Assembly (NCBI GenBank): GCA_947000775.1
Contig: CAMQGK010000604.1
Coordinates: 9,230,501 to 9,294,500 of the forward strand
Direction: 5' to 3'
Source: Pterois miles
Lineage: Eukaryota > Chordata > Actinopteri > Perciformes > Scorpaenidae
Length of the DNA: 64,000 bases
Positions 62,299 to 64,000 of this stretch are shown here, piece after piece. Every line of letters begins with the position of its first letter. Within the stretch, counting starts at the first letter, position 1. The notes below the pieces were generated by a model. It made no database searches, had not been told where the DNA came from, and was given only the letters and a program-made list of their open reading frames with translations. Position numbers and translations under genes: made by a program.

Positions 62299-64000
62299 AT
62301 ATAGATGATCATACTCACAAAATGTGACGTTAAACAGACAAACTTTTAAAGTCAACAAGTCATTAACTTTTAAGGCAGATTTTGGGGTGTACATTATTTC
62401 AAACTGTTAATTGTCAGGCTAAGAAATGATCCTGGGTGTAGTTTGATTCATTAAACAATATCAGACTATATTCAGACTGTGGATGTACTGGGCAGCTCCC
62501 AGGTGTGAATGTGTAACTCTGTGATTGTGATCAGGGCGATCCTGTCCCTATAAAAGTGGAAAAAATAGGGTTGTATTTTATTGTTTGGAGCATTTAAATG
62601 GCGTATTGATGCATCCAGCAATGGCACTGAATGAACAAGCGAGAACTGATTAAGTCTGACTCCAGTAGACAAGGAAAATGCGACTGGTTAATAGTGCATT
62701 TGTGTTATATTTTATTGCCTGGAGTGTTTAAACAACATGTTGATAGCTGTTACAGCCACAACAGGAAAACATTTGGTTCGACCAGCAACATTTAGCGCAT
62801 GCAGTGCTCGACCAGAACCAGAACTATGAAAGGCACAGCTGAAAGAGACAAGGGGATGGAGGAAGTCTGAGCAAGCCACACCAGGAGCTGTAGGACCTGG
62901 AGCTCCAGTCTATAAAAACTGGGAATAAACTAAACTTTGAACAAGGCCATGAAAACTGGACTACCAGATCCCCATCCTCAAAAGGACACAAGGATTTAGC
63001 TTAGCTTTTGCTAGGCTTTAAGTGGACATACAGTAGGAGAGAGAGGTCAACCTGTATTACCCGTTTCACAGTGATCAGGGCTGGGTCATGTGCATGACCA
63101 CAATAAAAACCAAAGTAGTGTTGGGCAAGAAGACTGGTATTATTACGATCTGTGAAACAGCATTTTCAGACACACTGCTCTGGGTAATCCGGTCTAGCTC
63201 TCCTCTAGCTCCAAACAGACAAGTGAAGAAACGCCATCACCAGCAACCTCTTCATGTGATGAGGGAGAGAAAGATGAACAACTGGATGTGGCTGCAGAAG
63301 AGTCAGAGCTGAAAGACAGCAGAGTATGCATCCCATGTCCCTTAATCAAGTGGTACGTTGAAATATGTAGACAGTACTGTACTGCCACAGTGAAGGTGGA
63401 GCTGTATGGAGCTGTGGAGTATAAAGTAAAGTACAAGTAGCTCAAAAAGTACAGTACTGGCATAAATGTACTTACTTACAATCTACCACTGTGCATTAGA
63501 TATTCTTATGTCTCAGTTTTCCTACAACTACCTATTACAACAAATGACTTACCTAACTAGAAAATGCAAAAGGCATGTGAATGCTGACAGCTGAAATTAG
63601 TTGCAAAGTATTGTTGAAAATTCAGAAATGTGAAATGACTTGCCTAAAACTGTAAATTTGAATTTCTTGAATAAGCGGAAAGAAGAATATGAATATCAGA
63701 CAGATGAATTGCACTGGTAAACACAGAAAGAGAGACAGACAGAGAGAGAGTATTTGGGTGAACTAAACCTTTAAAATTATAAGTTGTCAGGCTAGTAGTA
63801 GTAATAGTAGTAGTTGTGGTAGCAGCAGCATCAGCAGTTGTAGTAGAAGATGCTGATATATAATGTTTACATACTCATTAAAACGCTAACATTTGAGAGG
63901 AGCAACAGTATTTGAGATTTATAGGTCAAACACACACACAGGCACAAGCACTTTATAGTGTTGACAATATCAAAAAGCAGAAAATAAGTTCAGTGGTAGT
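62299..64000. other. Intergenic, nothing recognised
   Basis: No exon could be supported. A complement-strand stretch at 62,472-62,560 has an acceptor-like TTTTATAG and an open frame (DRIALITITELHIHTWELP) but no partner exon. (TAG)n/(CAG)n-like runs occur at about 63,795-63,850 and (AG)n at about 63,725-63,750. Confidence 0.4.

Noticed and set aside
62472..62672. Minus-strand ORF with an acceptor-like TTTTATAG
   Set aside because: No partner exon in the remaining window and no recognised family.

Overview
The window is vertebrate nuclear DNA, almost certainly from a teleost and probably a percomorph. Two short-intron orthologues of vertebrate genes are recognisable (calml4 and cln6). The rest is dense in fish-type interspersed repeats: tRNA-headed AFC-like SINEs, 3' ends of L2/Maui-type LINEs, nested TIR elements and (TA)n tracts. 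No bacterial, plasmid or viral gene organisation is present.

Layout. 1-18,000 is gene-free sequence made of AT-rich DNA, TIR elements, hairpins and microsatellites. 18,087-23,415 holds calml4 on the minus strand: five coding exons and 153 codons, with the initiator ATG alone in the first coding exon. 27,854-40,086 holds cln6 on the minus strand: seven coding exons and 304 codons, all splice phases compatible. Calml4 lying just downstream of cln6 in the same orientation is the arrangement known in human, so this part is old conserved synteny. 42,112-43,429 (plus) is a 5'-truncated, frame-disrupted copy of a teleost multi-copy protein family.

The remarkable part is 44,239-60,870, a giant near-perfect DNA palindrome. 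Two arms of about 7.7 and 8.5 kb are inverted around a spacer of about 0.5 kb rich in (CTAC)n. Each arm carries one copy of the same unrecognised two-exon gene, arranged head to head and transcribed outward. Each copy has a TATA box, a strong Kozak start and a repetitive second exon. The predicted proteins (451 aa left, 447 aa right) are very acidic, contain nine repeats of about 37-40 aa (eight with a PPPY motif), and end in a basic nuclear-localisation-like tail. The arms differ by discrete indels: 168 bp in a minisatellite, about 661 bp from a diverged tandem segment carrying an L2 fragment, and 12 bp in the coding exon. This argues against a simple hairpin-read artefact and suggests an ampliconic family kept alike by gene conversion. 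Both outer ends of the palindrome fall in the terminal repeat of the same TIR transposon family.

62,299-64,000 contains nothing I recognise. All calls come from reading the sequence. Repeat-family names are assignments by recognition and were not checked against a database.
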